Position numbers and translations under genes: made by a program. From Actinacidiphila yeochonensis CN732 (GTDB lineage Bacteria; Actinomycetota; Actinomycetes; Streptomycetales; Streptomycetaceae): a stretch of DNA of 64,000 nucleotides. The DNA lies in the NCBI RefSeq assembly GCF_000745345.1, contig NZ_JQNR01000003.1:124001-188000 (forward strand), read 5' to 3'. Shown in pieces: positions 53,033 through 64,000 of the stretch; the stretch's first letter is position 1, and each line of letters starts with the position of its first letter. Under the pieces are notes generated by a model. That model saw nothing but the letters and a program-made list of their open reading frames with translations. It was not told where the DNA came from and made no database searches.

Positions 53033-53779
53033 TCAGAACTTCGCGCCCACGTGCGCGTCCATCAGCGCCACCGACTCCCGCCGGGCCACGGAGATGTTGT
53101 ACGCCCTGGCGTGGCGGGCGCGCGTCCACGGAATACCGAGGGCGTCCAGGGTGGCGGTGTAGAGGCCGAGAATGTCGGTGGAGGTGTTGGTGAAGAAGTA
53201 CCGCGGATACTCGTAGCGTTTGCGCACCCCGCCGACCGTCTTCTCCGTCCAGTTGGTGATCCGGCAGCCGTCGGAGTGCACCAGGCCCCGGACGAACTCC
53301 CACGGGTACGCGTCGACGATGTCCTGCTGCCAGGGTTCGAGGGCGATCTTCCGCTCGTGCTTCTTGCCGGGGCCGTGCTGGGGGAAGACCTCGGGCCACC
53401 GCTTGCTCGACGCGGTCACCTGGACGCACCCGCGCTGCGGGTTGCGGTACACGGAGCCGTGCGGCCGGACCTGCCGTATCGCCTTCTCGCACGCGTCGGC
53501 CAGCCCCGGCCAGGCGTTGCCGCAGGTGATCCGCAGCACGTGGACACCGCGCCGGGCGGCGCTGAGGCAGCCGTCGCCCAGGTACAGGCCGAGCAGGTAG
53601 GGGTAGGCGGGACCGTCCGTGCACAGGGGTTCGGTGGCGCGGCGGTTGGGAAGGACGCCGCCGTCACGCCAGTCGCGCAGCGCGGACCGGGAGATACGGG
53701 TCTCGCGGCTCACGCTGTTCAGGCTGCGCCCGGTGGTGAGCAGTCGGAGGGCGTGGCGGCGGGTTTCGATGTCGTACAT
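53033..53779 (-). CDS. HTH plus double-LAGLIDADG protein (homing-endonuclease-like)
   Basis: A 248-aa protein. The N-terminus (about 1-42: HALRLLTTGRSLNSVSRETR, then ISRSALRDWRDGG) is a helix-turn-helix. Two LAGLIDADG-like motifs follow: YLLGLYLGDGCL (61-72) and FVRGLVHSDGCR (162-173), each with the acidic residue that would bind metal, about 100 residues apart as in single-chain LAGLIDADG enzymes. Between and after are basic stretches (HGPGKKHERK; GGVRKRYEYPRY). It is free-standing, not inside an intron or intein. It could be a homing endonuclease or a domesticated DNA-binding regulator like WhiA. It lies 107 bases downstream of a tRNA gene on the same strand. Confidence 0.85.
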   Translation of the reverse strand: MYDIETRRHALRLLTTGRSLNSVSRETRISRSALRDWRDGGVLPNRRATEPLCTDGPAYPYLLGLYLGDGCLSAARRGVHVLRITCGNAWPGLADACEKAIRQVRPHGSVYRNPQRGCVQVTASSKRWPEVFPQHGPGKKHERKIALEPWQQDIVDAYPWEFVRGLVHSDGCRITNWTEKTVGGVRKRYEYPRYFFTNTSTDILGLYTATLDALGIPWTRARHARAYNISVARRESVALMDAHVGAKF

Positions 53780-53850
53780 GTGGACGACTCTCGGCGCCGC
53801 GACCGACCGATTCGGCGAATCGGACGCGCTTCACCCGATCCAGTGATCAG

Positions 53851-53873
53851 TCAAAAGCAACATGGGCTTTTGA
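53851..53873 (-). terminator. Hairpin downstream of the tRNA gene
   Basis: TCAAAAGC (53851-53858) pairs with GCTTTTGA (53866-53873) around a seven-base loop, 13 bases past the tRNA 3' end and before the LAGLIDADG gene. It is unusually AT-rich for this genome and is probably the tRNA terminator. Confidence 0.6.
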
Positions 53874-53886
53874 TTTGAAGGCTGAG

Positions 53887-53961
53887 TGCCCCGGGTCGGA
53901 TTCGAACCGACACTGTATGGGTTTTGAATCCATTGCCTACTGCCAGTTGGGCTACCGGGGC
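53887..53961 (-). tRNA. tRNA with anticodon CAA (leucine), short variable arm
   Basis: A complete 75-base cloverleaf: acceptor GCCCCGG/CCGGGGC (perfect), D-arm GCCC/AGGC with a GG in the loop, anticodon loop TTCAAAA giving CAA, variable region of only five bases (ACAGT), T-arm GTCGG-TTCGAAT-CCGAC (perfect) and discriminator A. CCA is not encoded. The anticodon stem has an A-C mismatch next to the loop, and the D-stem has a C-A mismatch. Normal bacterial leucine tRNAs have a long class II variable arm, which this lacks. I recall similar short tRNAs annotated as Leu near this locus in Streptomyces; real charging identity is uncertain. Confidence 0.9.
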
Positions 53962-54063
53962 CTTCGATTCAGAGGATAGCGTACCTCTGCCGTACTCAAA
54001 CTCTACCGGAGCTGGGTAGGCTCGTGGGGGCAGTATCCCGCCGCAGACGAGGAGCATCGCACC

Positions 54064-54711
54064 GTGAGCGCCCCCGAAGAGTCACCGCGTCCCCAGGATG
54101 AGCAGCCGTCGCAGGAGGCCGAGCAGCCGTCTCCGACGACGACGCGGGTCGTCATCGCGGAGGACGAGGCGCTGATCCGGCTGGACCTGAAGGAGATGCT
54201 GGAGGAGGAGGGGTACGCCGTCGTCGGTGAGGCCGGGGACGGGGAGACGGCGGTGAAGCTCGCTGAGGAGCTGACGCCGGATCTGGTGATCCTGGACGTG
54301 AAGATGCCGGTGCTGGACGGGATCAGCGCGGCGGAGCGGATCGTCGGGGGGAAGTTGGCGCCGGTCCTGATGCTGACGGCGTTCTCCCAGCGTGAGCTGG
54401 TGGAGCGGGCGCGGGACGCGGGTGCGATGGCGTATCTGGTGAAGCCGTTCTCGAAGTCGGATCTGGTGCCGGCGATCGAGATGGCGGTGAGCCGTTTCCA
54501 GGAGCTGCGGGCGTTGGAGGCGGAGGTCGCGGATCTGACGCAGCGGCTGGAGACGCGCAAGCTGGTGGATCGGGCGAAGAGCGTGCTGCAGACGAAGTAC
54601 GGGTTGTCGGAGCCGGCGGCGTTCCGGTGGATTCAGAAGACGTCGATGGATCGGCGGATGTCGATGCAGGCGGTGGCGCAGGCCGTGATCGAGGAGGTCG
54701 CGGAGGGCTGA
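54064..54711 (+). CDS. pdtaR: ANTAR-domain response regulator (PdtaR-like)
   Basis: A 215-aa response regulator acting on RNA rather than DNA. After a 25-residue Pro/Glu leader, the receiver domain runs from TRVVIAEDEALIRLDLKEML with the phospho-acceptor Asp78 in DLVILDVKMPVLDG, Thr and Lys switch residues in LMLTAFSQ and YLVKPFSKSD. The C-terminal ANTAR domain (about 145-210: VADLTQRLETRKLVDRAKSV, AAFRWIQKTSMDRRMSMQAV) binds tandem hexaloop hairpins to antiterminate. It matches mycobacterial PdtaR; the partner kinase PdtaS is not in this window. GTG start at 54064. Confidence 0.93.
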   Translation: MSAPEESPRPQDEQPSQEAEQPSPTTTRVVIAEDEALIRLDLKEMLEEEGYAVVGEAGDGETAVKLAEELTPDLVILDVKMPVLDGISAAERIVGGKLAPVLMLTAFSQRELVERARDAGAMAYLVKPFSKSDLVPAIEMAVSRFQELRALEAEVADLTQRLETRKLVDRAKSVLQTKYGLSEPAAFRWIQKTSMDRRMSMQAVAQAVIEEVAEG

Positions 54712-54790
54712 GCCGCGGGGCCGCGGGGCTTCGGGGGCCGCTGTGCGGCTGGGTTTCCGGGGCTGCTCCGGTCCGGGTCTTCCGTTGTGG

Positions 54791-54827
54791 GGCGCCGCCC
54801 GTCCGCTGGGTGCGGGCGGGCGGCGTC
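54791..54827. terminator. Hairpin between pdtaR and the alpha-xylosidase gene
   Basis: The arms 54791-54806 and 54812-54827 pair over 16 positions, counting G-U pairs, with a five-base loop. It lies between convergent genes. Confidence 0.65.
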
Positions 54828-54888
54828 GTGCTGTGGGGGCTGTGCGGGCCGTGCGGGGCCGTGGGGTGCCGCGAGGGTCCTGCGGGTG

Positions 54889-57233
54889 TCAGGCCCAGCG
54901 GGTGGTGATGGTGGTGGTGCCGGGGTCGGGGGTGAGGAGGATGCCGGCGGGCTGGTGGGGGGTGGCGGGTGCGGGGTGGGCGGTGGCGCCGTCGGGGGTG
55001 TCGGTCGCGGTGGCGCCGACGAGGAGGACGTGCCAGGTCGCGGGGGCGGGTTCCTGGGCTTCGACAGTGATGGTGTCGCCGGTGCGGCGGGTGCGGAAGA
55101 CGGCGGCGGTGGTGCCGTCGGGGCGGGGACGGCGGTGGTGGTGTCGGTGCCGTCGGCGGGGGTGTGGACGCGGAGGGTGACGCCGTCGGCCCAGTCGTGG
55201 GCGGGGTGGTCGTCGTGGGCTCCGAAGGGGATGACGGCGCCGGGGCGGGCGAGGAGGGGGAGGCTGGTGGTGGGGTGGTTCTCGTGGCGCCAGCCGGGGC
55301 CGGTGAGGCGTTCGCCGGTGAGGAGGTGGGTCCATTCGCCGGCGGGGAGGTAGTAGTCGACGTCGCCGTCCTCGCTGAGGACGGGGGCGACGAGGAGGTC
55401 GTCGCCGAGCATGTACTGGCGGTCGAGCTGGTGGCAGGCGGGGTCGTCGGGGAATTCCAGGAGCATGGCGCGCAGGACGGGTGTGCCGTGGGTGTGGGCC
55501 TGGAGGGCGGCGTGGTAGAGGTACGGCATGAGGCGGTGCTTGAGGCGGGTGTAGTCGCGGGTGACGGCGACGGCGGTGTCGTCGTACTGCCAGGGGACGC
55601 GGTAGGAGTGGCTGCCGTGGAGCCGGCTGTGGGAGGAGAGCAGGCCGAACTGGGCCCAGCGGGCGAAGAGGGCGGGGGTGGGGGTGCCTTCGAAGCCGCC
55701 GATGTCGTGGCTCCAGAAGCCGAAGCCGGTCAGGCCGAGGGAGAGGCCGCCGCGGAGGGATTCGGCCATGGCGCTGAAGGTGGATTCGCAGTCGCCGCCC
55801 CAGTGGACGGGGAGGCGCTGGCCGCCGGTTGTGGCGGAGCGGGCGAAGACGACGGCGTCGCCTGGGGGGCGTTCGGTGGTGAGGACGTCGAAGACGGTCT
55901 GGTTGTAGAGGTGGGTGTAGTAGTTGTGCATGCGGGCGGGGTCTGAGCCGTCGTGCCAGGTGACGTCGGTGGGGATGCGTTCGCCGAAGTCGGTTTTGAA
56001 GCAGTCGACGCCTTGGCCGAGGAGGGTGCGGAGTTTGTCGGCGTACCAGGTGCGGGCGTCGGGGTTGGTGAAGTCGACGAGGGCCATGCCGGCCTGCCAC
56101 TCGTCCCATTGCCAGATGGAGCCGTCGGTGCGTTTGACGAGGTAGCCGTGGCGGGCGCCTTCGGCGAAGAGGGGGGATTTCTGGGCGATGTAGGGGTTGA
56201 TCCAGACGCAGATGCGCAGGCCCTGTTCTTTGAGGCGGGTGAGCATGCCCTGGGGGTCGGGGAAGACGTCGGGGTCCCACTGGAAGTCGGTCCACTGGTA
56301 GGCGCGCATCCAGAAGCAGTCGAAGTGGAAGACGCTGAGTGGGATGTCGCGTTCGGCCATGCCCTGGACGAAGCGGGTGACGGTGGCTTCGTCGTAGTCG
56401 GTGGTGAAGGAGGTGGACAGCCACAGGCCGAAGGACCAGGCGGGGGGCAGGGCGGGGCGGCCGGTGAGGGCGGTGTAGCGGTTGAGGACGTCCTTGGGGG
56501 TGGGGCCGTTGATGACGAAGAACTGGAGGGTCTGGTCCTCGACGCTGAGTTGGAGGCGGCTGACGGCTTCGGAGCCGATTTCGTAGGCGACGTGTCCGGG
56601 GTGGTCGACGAGGACGCCGTAGCCGCGGTTGGTGAGGTGGAAGGGGATGTTCTTGTAGGCCTGTTCGCTGCTGGTGCCGCCGTCGGCCTGCCAGATGTCG
56701 ACGGTCTGGCCGTTGCGGGTGAGGGGGGTGAAGCGTTCGCCGAGGCCGTAGACGAGTTCGCCGATGCCGAGGGCGTGTTTGGCGATCATGTGGTGGCGGC
56801 CGTCGGCGTCGGTGGCGAAGCCGAGGGAGCCCGCTCCGATGGTGGTGAGGGTGCGTTGGGCGTTGCGGAATTCGAGGTTCCAGGGTTGGGCGGTGTCGGT
56901 GCGGAGGGTGAGGCCGCCTGAGGTGAGTTCGAGGACGGTGCCGTCGCGGGTGGTTCTGGCCGGGTTGTCGGGGCTGGTGGTGAGGGTGAAGTGGGGGCCG
57001 GGGTCGAGGTGGCCTGCGTGGTGGGTGACGCGGATGCCGATGACGTCCTCGGCGGGTGACCAGCATTCGACGGTGAGCAGGGGGCTGTTGAGGGTGTCGC
57101 CGCGGTGGCGGACGGTGCGGACGGGGGCGTGGAGGGTGATGCGGTGGTCTTCGGTGGTGTGGTCGGCGGTGGAGGTGGCGTAGTGGGCGGTGACGCCGTC
57201 CCGCATCTTCCAGTAGCCGTCGGTGAACTTCAT
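54889..57233 (-). CDS. yicI: GH31 alpha-xylosidase (YicI-type), C-terminal frame broken as sequenced
   Basis: A retaining glycoside hydrolase that releases alpha-xylose from isoprimeverose-like oligosaccharides. It is close to E. coli YicI throughout: MKFTDGYWKMRDGV start, YGLGERFTPLTRNGQTV, PPAWSFGLWLSTSFTT, the nucleophile Asp in DCFKTDFGERIPTDV and the acid/base Asp in PVHWGGDCESTF. After VHTPADGTDTTTAVPAP (near residue 700) the frame slips into a Pro/Ser run; the true ending (DGTTAAVFRTRRTGDTITVE) is in the next frame, stopping at 54889. One extra base at the GGGG runs at 55120-55128 restores 781 aa, close to the 772 of YicI. No signal peptide, so cytoplasmic. GGAAGGA upstream of the ATG. 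Confidence 0.92.
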
Positions 57234-57331
57234 GGGGTCCTTCCGTGGTGGTCGGGGCGGGCGGGTCGGGTGGTGCGGCGGTGGGCGGGGCGCGGGTGGG
57301 GCGCTGGGTGCGGGTGGGAGGTGGGGTGCGG

Positions 57332-60795
<3,464 letters not shown>

Positions 60796-61737
60796 TCAAC
60801 CCTTGATGGCGCCGGTGAGCACGCCGGTTCTGAAGTGCTTCTGCATGAACGGGTAGGCGAGCAGCAGCGGTACGAGGGTGAGGACGACGACGGCCATCTG
60901 CAGGGCCAGTGGCGCTGTCTCCGCGTGGGCGCTGCCGAATCCGCTGTTGAGCGAGCCGGGCAGGCCGTTGCCGCGGTTGACGTAGGTCAGCAGCACGTAC
61001 TGCAGGGGCCACTTCTGGCTGTCGGTGGGCATGTACAGCATCACGTTGAAGAACGCGTTCCAGTAGCTGACCGCGTAGAAGAGGGTGATGACGGCGGTGA
61101 CGGCGCGGGAGGTGGGCAGCACCACGGACCACAGGGTGCGCCAGTCGCCGGCGCCGTCGATGCGGGCGGCGTCGATGAGGTCGGCGGCGGTGCTGGAGTA
61201 GAAGGCGCGCAGCACCAGGATGTTGAAGACCGACACGGCGCTGGGCAGGATCAGCGCCCAGTACCTGCCGTAGCCGCCGAGGCCGGTGACCACCAGGAAG
61301 GTGGGGATGAGGCCGCCGCTGACGAACATGGTGACGACCAGCAGGGTGAGGATGAGCCGGTGGCCGAGGGAACGCGACCGGGACAGGCCGTAGGCGCACA
61401 GGATCGATACTGCCATGGACACCGCGGTGCCGACCACGGTGATCCCGAGGCTGACCAGCAGTGAGGTGCGGACGGTGGGGTCGCCGAGCATCTCGCGGTA
61501 GGCGGCGGTGGTCAGGCCGTCGGGCCAGATCACCATGCCGCCGGCCCGGTTGGTGGCGGCCTGGGTGGAGAAGCTGGTGACGACGATGATCCACAGCGGC
61601 ACCACGACGGCGGCGACGACGAGGGTGAGGACGGCGCCCTTGCCGGTCTGTCCGAGGACGGTGGGCTGTTCGGCCCACACCGGGCGGTTGGGGTTGCGGC
61701 GGCGGCGCCGTGGCAGCGGGACGGTGGTGGTGGTCAT
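60796..61737 (-). CDS. Carbohydrate ABC transporter permease (second subunit)
   Basis: A 313-aa inner-membrane permease of the YtcP/LplC-like (MalG-type) group. About six helices begin with AVLTLVVAAVVVPLWIIVVT; the coupling EAA loop reads DLIDAARIDGAGDWRTLWSVVLPTS-type sequence (only its core is quoted: DAARIDGAGDWRTLW). The ATG overlaps the stop of the first permease as ATGA. No ATPase gene is in the window; such systems usually share the MsiK ATPase encoded elsewhere in Streptomyces. Confidence 0.94.
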   Translation of the reverse strand: MTTTTVPLPRRRRRNPNRPVWAEQPTVLGQTGKGAVLTLVVAAVVVPLWIIVVTSFSTQAATNRAGGMVIWPDGLTTAAYREMLGDPTVRTSLLVSLGITVVGTAVSMAVSILCAYGLSRSRSLGHRLILTLLVVTMFVSGGLIPTFLVVTGLGGYGRYWALILPSAVSVFNILVLRAFYSSTAADLIDAARIDGAGDWRTLWSVVLPTSRAVTAVITLFYAVSYWNAFFNVMLYMPTDSQKWPLQYVLLTYVNRGNGLPGSLNSGFGSAHAETAPLALQMAVVVLTLVPLLLAYPFMQKHFRTGVLTGAIKG

Positions 61738-62753
61738 CGGCGGTACAGCCCGTCCTCCCCGAAGGCGTGCGCGAGTTTGTTGGCGCCCCAGATGAGCAGC
61801 AGGGAGATGACGCTCTTGAAGAGGCCGGCCGCTGCTCCGTAGCCGTAGTTGTCGGTGGCGATGCCGTAGTAGAAGGAAAAGGTGTCGAGGACGTCGGCGG
61901 CGTTGTGGCCGACGGCGACACGTTGGACGAGGAACTGCTCGAAGCCGACGGACAGCGCGTTGCCCAGCCGCAGGACGAGCATGAGGACGACCACGCCGCG
62001 CATGCCGGGCAGGGTGATGTGCCACATGCGGCGCCAGGGGCCGGAGCCGTCGACGGCGGCGGCCTCGTAGAGGGCGGGGTCGATGGCGGCCAGCGCGGCG
62101 AGGAAGACGATGATGCCCCAGCCGGCCTCCTTCCACACGGCCTGGCCGGTGACCAGCAGTGCGAAGGTGTGCGGGTTGGTCATGATGTCCCAGGTGCCGA
62201 CGGAGTGGCTGCGCAGGGCCTGGTTGAGGACGCCTGCGCCGCCCAGCATCTGCTGGAAGATCGTGATGGTCAGCACCCACGAGAAGAAGTGCGGCAGGTA
62301 GACGATCGACTGGATGAGGTTGCGCAGCCGTTCGCTGAGCACGCTGTTGAGGAGTACGGCCAGCGCGATCGGGACCGGGAAGAAGAGGATCAGCTGCACG
62401 AAGCTGAGGACGAGCGTGTTCTTCAACGCGCCCCAGAACAGGGGGTCGTGGAAGAGCGCGGTGAACTGGGCCAGGCCGGCCCACTGGCTGTTGCGGATGC
62501 CGTCCAGCGGGTCGTAGTACTGGAAGGCGGTGACCAGGCCGACCAGGGGCGCGTAGTTGAAGACGAGGAGCAGCGCGACGGCCGGCAGCGTCATCAGAAT
62601 GAGGGTCTTGTCGCGGCGCAGTCTGGTGCGCCAGTCGAGGGTGGGGTGCCCCTGCTCCCTGTTCTTCCTCCGCCGGGCGCGCGGGGTGCGGCGGTCCTCG
62701 GCGGCGGGGGCCGCGGGGGTGTCGGACGTGTGGGTGGGTGCTGCGCCGGCCAC
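61734..62753 (-). CDS. Carbohydrate ABC transporter permease (first subunit, LplB-like)
   Basis: A 339-aa permease with a 45-residue hydrophilic N-terminus (TPAAPAAEDRRTPRARRRKN) and about six helices (LILMTLPAVALLLVFNYAPL; LSFVQLILFFPVPIALAVLL). The EAA coupling motif is YEAAAVDGSGPWRRMWHITL. GTG 62753 has AGGAGGAG five bases upstream. It is coupled to the second permease and follows the binding-protein gene. It belongs to the branch importing complex plant oligosaccharides. Confidence 0.94.
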   Translation of the reverse strand: MAGAAPTHTSDTPAAPAAEDRRTPRARRRKNREQGHPTLDWRTRLRRDKTLILMTLPAVALLLVFNYAPLVGLVTAFQYYDPLDGIRNSQWAGLAQFTALFHDPLFWGALKNTLVLSFVQLILFFPVPIALAVLLNSVLSERLRNLIQSIVYLPHFFSWVLTITIFQQMLGGAGVLNQALRSHSVGTWDIMTNPHTFALLVTGQAVWKEAGWGIIVFLAALAAIDPALYEAAAVDGSGPWRRMWHITLPGMRGVVVLMLVLRLGNALSVGFEQFLVQRVAVGHNAADVLDTFSFYYGIATDNYGYGAAAGLFKSVISLLLIWGANKLAHAFGEDGLYRR

Positions 62754-62833
62754 GGCTCCTCCTTGCTGTCGGCGCTGGTCGGGGCCGCCCCGGGGCCGGG
62801 CGGGGGTGCCGCCCGGGCCCTCGGGTGCCGGGT

Positions 62834-64000
62834 TCACTGCCCGGTGCCGTACTTGTGCAGGACGTTCTCGGTCATCCACTGCTTGAGGCGGTTGCCGCTG
62901 CTGCTCTTCCAGGAGGCGATGGCGGCCTGGACGTCGGAGACCTTCTGCTTGCCGTGGTAGCAGTCCTTGATGGTGTCCTCGACCTGCTGGGCGGCGTCGG
63001 CGGTGGCCAGTGACGTCGGCAGGGAGATGTTCATGTTCCAGAACACCGGCTTGTACAGGTACTTGACGTTGGCGGCCTGCCAGGCGGAGTAGTCCTTGGT
63101 GACCTGGTCGGCGCCGGGGTTGCTGATCACGGTGGCCGGCGAGGCGAGGAAGGGGTAGGTCTGTGCCTGGACGAACTTCTGGCCGTCGCTGGTGAAGGTG
63201 GGGACACCGTTCTTCATGGTGTGGTGGACGCCTTCGACGCCGAAGTTGACCAACGTGTACTCGGCCGAACCGTAGGGCGCCGCCAGGTAGTTGGCGACGG
63301 CGAGCAGCTCCTCGATCTGGGCCGGCTTGAGCTTGGTGTTGAGGTAGCTCATGGTGCTGGTGGAGTTGCCGAGGAAGACGCTGGGGGTGGCCTTGCCGTC
63401 GGCGGCGAAGATGTCGAACGACTCCCGCCGGTAGCTCTTGTCGGCCGCGGCGCCGGACTGCTGGTCGGCGAGGTTCCAGGTGCCGGTGCCGCCGCCGGCG
63501 ATGAGGGTCTTGCCGCCGTAGAAGCGGGTCAGGCCGCCGGCGTCCTGCCCGGCGAGCGCGTCGGGGTGCATGTAGCCGGACTTGGCGAGCTTGTAGTGCC
63601 AGTCGAGGGCGTCGAGGAGTTCGGGCGTCTCGTACTTGTGGACGAGCTTGCCGTCGACGACCTTCCACTTGTTGGGGACGTCCCAGAAGGGGTAGAGGTA
63701 CGTCCACACGTCGTCGAAGGCCCACACGCCGCGCTTGGCGTCGGTGAGCTCCTTGCCCAGGGCGAACAGGTCCGCGACGGAGGTGACCTGGTCCTTGGTG
63801 ATGCCCTTGGCGTCGAGGACGTCGCCTCGGTAGAAGGTGGTGCCGGCGACGATGAAGCCGCTGACGAACGAGGGGATGCCGTAGATCTTGTTGTCCCAGG
63901 CGCCGGCCTGCCAGCCGCCGCTGGGGATGGCGGCGAGGTTGGGGTACTGCTTGATCTTGTCGCCGGCCAGGTAGGGGGTGAGGTCGGCGAGCTGGGTGCC
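62834..64000 (-). CDS. Extracellular sugar-binding protein of the ABC importer, N-terminus cut by window edge
   Basis: The open frame runs from the stop at 62834 through the right end, so the signal peptide and first part are missing; 388 codons are visible. The edge reads GTQLADLTPYLAGDKIKQYP, followed by DNKIYGIPSFVSGFIVAGTT and RGVWAFDDVWTYLYPFWDVP. The pattern is that of a family 1 (large, LplA-like) solute-binding protein. It is the first gene visible of the xylosidase/galactosidase operon and would be lipid-anchored outside the cell. Ligand specificity cannot be read from sequence. Confidence 0.93.
   Translation of the reverse strand, partial: GTQLADLTPYLAGDKIKQYPNLAAIPSGGWQAGAWDNKIYGIPSFVSGFIVAGTTFYRGDVLDAKGITKDQVTSVADLFALGKELTDAKRGVWAFDDVWTYLYPFWDVPNKWKVVDGKLVHKYETPELLDALDWHYKLAKSGYMHPDALAGQDAGGLTRFYGGKTLIAGGGTGTWNLADQQSGAAADKSYRRESFDIFAADGKATPSVFLGNSTSTMSYLNTKLKPAQIEELLAVANYLAAPYGSAEYTLVNFGVEGVHHTMKNGVPTFTSDGQKFVQAQTYPFLASPATVISNPGADQVTKDYSAWQAANVKYLYKPVFWNMNISLPTSLATADAAQQVEDTIKDCYHGKQKVSDVQAAIASWKSSSGNRLKQWMTENVLHKYGTGQ

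Noticed and set aside
53033..53779. Intein or group I intron carrying the LAGLIDADG protein
   Set aside because: The ORF has its own start and stop in intergenic DNA, and the adjacent tRNA and thioesterase genes are uninterrupted.

Overview
The window is about 64 kb of very GC-rich actinobacterial chromosome and almost certainly comes from Streptomyces or a close relative (Streptomycetaceae). The reasons are the GC-rich third codon positions, frequent GTG starts, TANNNT -10 boxes, an actinobacterial-type transaldolase, OpcA, WhiA, an RbpA-family protein, and a gene order matching what I remember of the Streptomyces coelicolor core around SCO1934 to SCO2013 (recalled, not searched). I see no insertion sequence, prophage or CRISPR array.

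Layout: 1-1895 holds a truncated amidohydrolase-like gene, a small conserved gene and ctaB. From 2347 to 8981 a plus-strand pentose-phosphate operon (tkt, tal, zwf, opcA, pgl) ends in a 21-bp hairpin and faces pgi. An MFS exporter follows, then an amino-sugar set (SIS protein, BadF-type kinase, divergent RpiR regulator). From 16333 to 21236 the minus strand carries an rbpA-family gene, secG, tpiA, pgk and gap. From 21578 to 26920 whiA, yvcK, rapZ and uvrC are translationally coupled. A repair and housekeeping stretch follows: Rieske protein, uvrA, an MBL hydrolase, a CtaG-like protein, terC, terD, uvrB, a methylguanine methyltransferase, a TPR protein, coaE and a PAC2 protein. Next come a secreted beta-helix protein, rpsA, a methyltransferase, a lytic transglycosylase, polA, an FdhF-type molybdoenzyme, a thioesterase, an unusual HTH-LAGLIDADG protein, a short-armed tRNA with anticodon CAA, and an ANTAR response regulator. 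From 54889 to the right edge a minus-strand sugar operon encodes a solute-binding protein (cut by the edge), two permeases, a LacI regulator, a GH42 beta-galactosidase and a YicI-type GH31 alpha-xylosidase. Together these suggest uptake and trimming of xyloglucan-type oligosaccharides.

The most striking structural observation is that five otherwise well-conserved genes (ctaG-like, terC, polA, GH31, GH42) each have their frame broken in the same sense, and each is restored by adding one base. In four of them the position can be narrowed to a C/G homopolymer. This looks more like homopolymer undercalling in the source sequence than five independent pseudogenes, so these genes should be read as probably intact. 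The most biologically curious locus is the class I-shaped tRNA with a CAA (leucine) anticodon, followed 107 bases downstream by a free-standing HTH plus double-LAGLIDADG protein. Several short tandem repeats sit in intergenic gaps. Seven genes have a -10-like box 6-7 bases before the start codon, the arrangement of leaderless transcripts.
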